Of a stretch of DNA of 64,000 nt, positions 63,970 to 64,000 are shown piece by piece (position 1 is the stretch's first letter; every line of letters begins with the position of its first letter). Both the position numbers and the translations under genes were made by a program. The stretch is from Myroides profundi (lineage in GTDB: Bacteria > Bacteroidota > Bacteroidia > Flavobacteriales > Flavobacteriaceae), in contig NZ_CP010817.1 in NCBI RefSeq assembly GCF_000833025.1, positions 1 through 64,000 on the forward strand, given 5' to 3'. The notes under the pieces were generated by a model. The model was given only the letters and a program-made list of their open reading frames with translations, searched no databases and had not been told where the DNA came from.

Positions 63970-64000
63970 AAATATTCACTATTATTTTTAACAACCTATA

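Overview
The window is AT-rich chromosomal DNA from a member of the Bacteroidota, most likely the family Flavobacteriaceae (a Myroides- or Flavobacterium-like genome). The evidence is the set of lineage-typical genes (GIN-domain protein, DUF4837, DUF2480, DUF3078 and HU/SPOR proteins, a lytic transglycosylase with LysM repeats, a lipoprotein subtilase), lipoproteins with SSDD-type sequences after the lipobox cysteine, and many promoters of the Bacteroidota form TTTG-(about 19)-TAnnTTTG. Genus cannot be fixed from the sequence alone.

Layout. 1-1100: a frameshifted DUF6934-like gene and two paralogous small proteins. 1100-9600: rpiB, an acyl-CoA ligase, two secreted MORN-repeat proteins, RNase R, a GIN-domain protein, a LysE exporter, tRNA-Cys, folB. 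9700-15750: glnS, a three-gene membrane-stress-like cassette (YtxH, holin-like, small protein), an SPFH protein, a lipoprotein, gltX. 15750-18550: 2.8 kb without a credible gene, read here as the chromosomal replication origin. It has a cluster of same-orientation DnaA-box-like 9-mers, an extremely AT-rich stretch, and an abrupt strand-composition switch (A/C-rich to the left, T/G-rich to the right). 17.3-20.9 kb: six ParB-binding (parS) sites, three of them perfect, placed in and around ybeY and mnmG. One forms the end of the ybeY coding sequence, one abuts the mnmG start codon, and one forms the core of the mnmG transcription terminator.

21.7-39.8 kb: housekeeping genes (methyltransferase, OmpH-like, PIF1-like helicase, holB, pgk, lytic transglycosylase, DUF4837, kup, tyrosine phosphatase, rnpA, M1 peptidase, subtilase, metallo-beta-lactamase-fold hydrolase). 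39.9-41.6 kb: a REP-associated tyrosine transposase (RAYT) gene flanked by inverted arrays of a 77-bp repeat, next to a second copy of a dispersed hairpin repeat that also lies beside the origin. 42-46 kb: sufA-sufBCD. 46.8-49.5 kb: nrdB-nrdA, a class I ribonucleotide reductase without ATP cones. 50-53.7 kb: hmuTUVS heme uptake, divergent from sufS-sufE-sufT-DUF2480 (53.9-56.4 kb), with a palindromic candidate iron operator between them. 56.4-64 kb: DUF3078 protein, asnA, hflX, a Ser/Arg/Tyr-repeat secreted protein, S1/P1 nuclease, thioesterase, HU/SPOR protein.

The two most notable signals are (i) the oriC plus parS centromere region with parS sites woven into gene ends, and (ii) a previously unannotated 26-codon asparagine-rich leader peptide followed by an intrinsic terminator upstream of asnA. 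The second is a textbook architecture for transcription attenuation of asparagine synthesis. All function statements are from reading the sequence and from family knowledge; no searches were run.
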